Assembly: GCF_000003605.2 (NCBI RefSeq)
Contig: NW_003133349.1
Span: forward strand, 368,880-381,326
Direction of reading: 5' to 3'
Origin: Saccoglossus kowalevskii
Lineage: Eukaryota; Hemichordata; Enteropneusta; Harrimaniidae
DNA length: 12,447 nucleotides
Part shown: in pieces, positions 9,480 to 12,447 of the stretch
Numbering within the stretch: the first letter of the stretch is position 1
How the letters are laid out: each line of letters begins with the position of its first letter
Made by a program: the position numbers and the translations under genes
Notes under the pieces: model-generated
Seen by the model: the letters and a program-made list of their open reading frames with translations, nothing else
Database searches by the model: none
Told to the model about the DNA's origin: nothing

Positions 9480-9556
9480 TACCAAATAAGGACATTGACA
9501 TACCAAATAAAGATTCTGACATACCAAATAAGGACTTTTATGTACCAAATAAGGAC
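9480..9556. repeat. 21-bp tandem repeat carrying CArG boxes
   Basis: Four copies of TACCAAATAA(G/A)G(A/-) start at exact 21-bp intervals (ACC at 9481, 9502, 9523 and 9544). Copies 1, 3 and 4 contain CCAAATAAGG (9482-9491, 9524-9533, 9545-9554), each a perfect CC(A/T)6GG CArG box. Copy 2 has one mismatch (CCAAATAAAG). A minus-strand open frame over it is an artefact of the repeat. Confidence 0.9.
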
Positions 9557-9645
9557 ATATTGAATAATGAATCTGTTCTATAAATTCATAGACACTAGAA
9601 CACTGGTGATAAAATCTACTTCCATTCTGATAATGCTTCACATAG

Positions 9646-9660
9646 ACACTAGAGGGCGCT
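9646..9660 (+). promoter_or_regulatory. CTCF-like motif
   Basis: ACACTAGAGGGCGCT fits the bilaterian CTCF core (CCASYAGRKGGCRSY) at all positions except the first C. It lies in the PDZ2-PDZ3 intron, close to the CArG repeat. The last bases also sit in a short direct repeat, CATAGACACTAGA, at 9588-9600 and 9641-9653. This is a sequence match only; occupancy is untested, and GAGGGCGC words also occur within transposons of invertebrate genomes. Confidence 0.4.
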
Positions 9661-9949
9661 ATGCAATTGCCCCACAGCTCACAATAAATGTTGATGTATA
9701 ATCTAACATGTAGACAATTCAAAAACACAAATAAAAAAGAAAATCATTTTTATTGCACTTAGATTATTCTATGCAAAGAAATGTTAACCTGCCTATTGAC
9801 TTATGTTATAGTTTTTAAACAAGCATTGATATTTAAATACTCATGACACAAACTGATTTAACTTTTCCTCACTATCATGACTGTTACTAATTTAATAACA
9901 ATTAATGGATTTAATTTATTCCTATCAGTTGAACTAATCTAACTAATTT

Positions 9950-9996
9950 GAACTTAAAATGACTAACTTAACTTAACCTAACCTAACTTTAACATT
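9950..9996 (+). other. CTAAC/TTAAC-rich tract, candidate branch-point cluster
   Basis: Just upstream of the PDZ3 acceptor, several CTAAC and TTAAC pentamers run together (for example TAACTTAACCTAACCTAAC, about 9968-9986). CTAAC matches the metazoan branch-point consensus, and the tract lies roughly 50-90 nt before the AG at 10039-10040. It may simply be a degenerate pentamer repeat that offers several branch points. Confidence 0.4.
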
Positions 9997-10040
9997 AACT
10001 GTAACATAATTGTTATGTGATGATTCTTCTTATTATCTAG

Positions 10041-11303
<1,263 letters not shown>

Positions 11304-11554
11304 TGATAAATATACATAAATTTTCTTATAAGGAATGTCAATCAGCTGCGTTGTGTCATTATTATGGTGAATATATACATTTTTGTGAAAAACAAATTAA
11401 TTATTTGACTCTTTGAGCACCACAGTCATCTTTTGACACCATCTACAAAGTGATTTTGTATAGCCTAGACATGACATTTTGATCAAAAACTAAAAGCAAT
11501 ATCTTAATCTGTCTGTATGGTCCAAAATGTGAAATGTGAAAATATTTGGACTGA

Positions 11555-11584
11555 ATATATATATATATACATGTATATATATAT
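11555..11584. repeat. (AT)n microsatellite with central CATG palindrome
   Basis: Alternating AT dinucleotides flank ACATGT, making a near-perfect self-complementary tract of about 30 bp that could extrude as a hairpin. A common type of simple repeat with no specific function indicated. Confidence 0.9.
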
Positions 11585-11849
11585 GGCTCTCAAAAGATTA
11601 AACGCATTCAGTGTTGTAATTATTATTGTTGATCTGAAAGTGCCAAAGTTTTAATTTATGTTCAAATTTTGTGTAACCAGAAAATGTATTTTGTACTCGG
11701 ACATGTCGTGTCTGTCTGGTTAAAGAGAGAGTTGTAGTTTAGGTTTAGTGTGTAAGGAATGTGTACTCATCAATGCCTTTTATAGGTCAAAGAATTACGA
11801 AAAAATGTTTGACTTGAAAAATAATCACATTTTAAAAACTGCGTTAACC

Positions 11850-11880
11850 AGGGTATATTTCCTATCTGTTACTATACCCT
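11850..11880. repeat. Inverted repeat, 8-bp arms
   Basis: AGGGTATA (11850-11857) and TATACCCT (11873-11880) are perfect complements separated by 15 nt. This is an isolated stem-loop in the intron after exon H, possibly fortuitous. Confidence 0.7.
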
Positions 11881-12020
11881 TTTAGCTCGTTCGTATATGT
11901 TGAATATTTACAGTCACCAGTTACTTGAATGGCGCCCTCTTTAGTTGACTTTAGTTTCAAATATTGTTTACATTAGCATTGTGTTGTTTTGATTTCTAGT
12001 GACATTGCATTCTTTTAATT

Positions 12021-12447
12021 CTGTGAATACTGTAAAAGCATTAATTTTCACAGTATTTAGTGTCACTAATTTAATATTCTGTGAATACTGTAAAAGCATT
12101 AATTTTCACAGTATTTAGTGTCACTAATTTAATTCTGTGAATACTGTAAAAGCATTAATTTTCACAGTATTTAGTGTCACTAATTTAATATTCTGTGAAT
12201 ACTGTAAAAGCATTAATTTTCACAGTATTTAGTGTCACTAATTTAATATTATGTGAATACTATAAAAGCATTAATTTTCACAGTATTTAGTGTCACTAAT
12301 TTAATATTCTGTGAATACTGTAAAAGCATTAATTTTCACAGTATTAGTGTCACTAATTTAATTCTGTGAATACTGTAAAAGCATTAATTTTCACAGTATT
12401 TAGTGTCACTAATTTAATATTCTGTGAATACTGTAAAAGCATTAATT
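12021..12447. repeat. 58-bp satellite-like tandem array with a hairpin in each unit
   Basis: Eight copies, seven complete, start at 12021, 12079, 12135, 12193, 12251, 12309, 12364 and 12422; the last is cut by the window end. Spacings are 58, 56, 58, 58, 58, 55 and 58 bp. The copies are nearly identical. Differences are loss of AT in the TTAATATTCTG junction (two units), loss of one T in GTATTTAG (one unit) and two substitutions in the 12251 copy. Each unit holds a long inverted repeat, AATACTGTAAAA...TTTTCACAGTATT, around a loop containing ATTAAT, plus a second small palindrome, TTAGTG-T-CACTAA. High identity implies recent amplification or homogenisation. Confidence 0.95.

Larger units (their letters stand above)
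8552..10040 (+). other. 1.5 kb intron between PDZ2 and PDZ3 exons
   Basis: Runs from the exon F donor to acceptor TTCTTCTTATTATCTAG (ends 10040). No coding sequence, RNA gene or mobile element is supported. Unlike the other introns it concentrates symmetrical or repeated short motifs: a long palindrome at 9101-9124, a 19-bp doublet at 9357-9394, a 21-bp repeat with CArG boxes at 9480-9556, a CTCF-like site at 9646-9660, and a TTAAC/CTAAC-rich tract near its 3' end. Confidence 0.75.

Noticed and set aside
9968-9986. CCTAACCTAAC as interstitial telomeric repeat
   Set aside because: Only two CCTAA units, mixed with CTTAA and TTAAC; better explained as a degenerate pentamer tract or branch-point sequence.
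12021-12447. CRISPR-like array of palindromic repeats
   Set aside because: The units are contiguous and near-identical throughout with no unique spacers, and the context is an animal intron.

Overview
This window is animal genomic DNA. It is AT-rich, with short protein-coding exons bounded by GT...AG introns, all on the + strand. Joined at their splice sites, eight exons give one continuous reading frame of about 656 residues. I recognise this as the central part of Par-3 (PARD3; Bazooka in Drosophila), the three-PDZ scaffold of the Par-3/Par-6/aPKC cell-polarity complex. The product differs clearly from vertebrate PARD3 while keeping its domain order. With the AT-rich, repeat-laden introns this suggests an invertebrate bilaterian, perhaps marine, but I cannot name the species.

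Layout. Positions 1-1075 are the end of an upstream intron. Exon A (1076-1231) encodes a conserved stretch between the N-terminal oligomerisation domain (upstream, not in the window) and PDZ1. After a 4.2 kb intron come exons B (5447-5616), C (6518-6643) and the start of D (7378-7703), which encode PDZ1. The rest of D is the PDZ1-PDZ2 linker and the first strand of PDZ2. Exons E (8119-8258) and F (8390-8551) complete PDZ2. Exons G (10041-10250) and H (10596-11273) encode PDZ3, and H continues into the Ser-rich region after it. The final intron runs off the right edge. Both the 5' and 3' ends of the gene lie outside the window, so there is no promoter, start codon, stop codon or poly(A) site to call.

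The introns carry most of the unusual structure. A 21-22 bp minisatellite at 5754-6366 repeats TGTAAACA about 23 times. A GAGT tetranucleotide array (7728-7938) starts 24 nt after a weak splice donor and consists of overlapping GTGAGT donor-like words. The PDZ2-PDZ3 intron holds a perfect 18-bp palindrome containing a CArG box, a 21-bp tandem repeat with three more perfect CArG boxes, and a CTCF-like site. A 58-bp tandem repeat with a strong hairpin in every unit (12021-12447) continues past the window end.

I found no RNA genes, no intact mobile-element coding sequence, no second protein-coding gene and no evidence of a wholly new system. The main value is the conserved Par-3 gene model plus several intronic repeat arrays that may affect splicing or regulation. 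All homology statements are from memory of the PARD3 family; no search was run.
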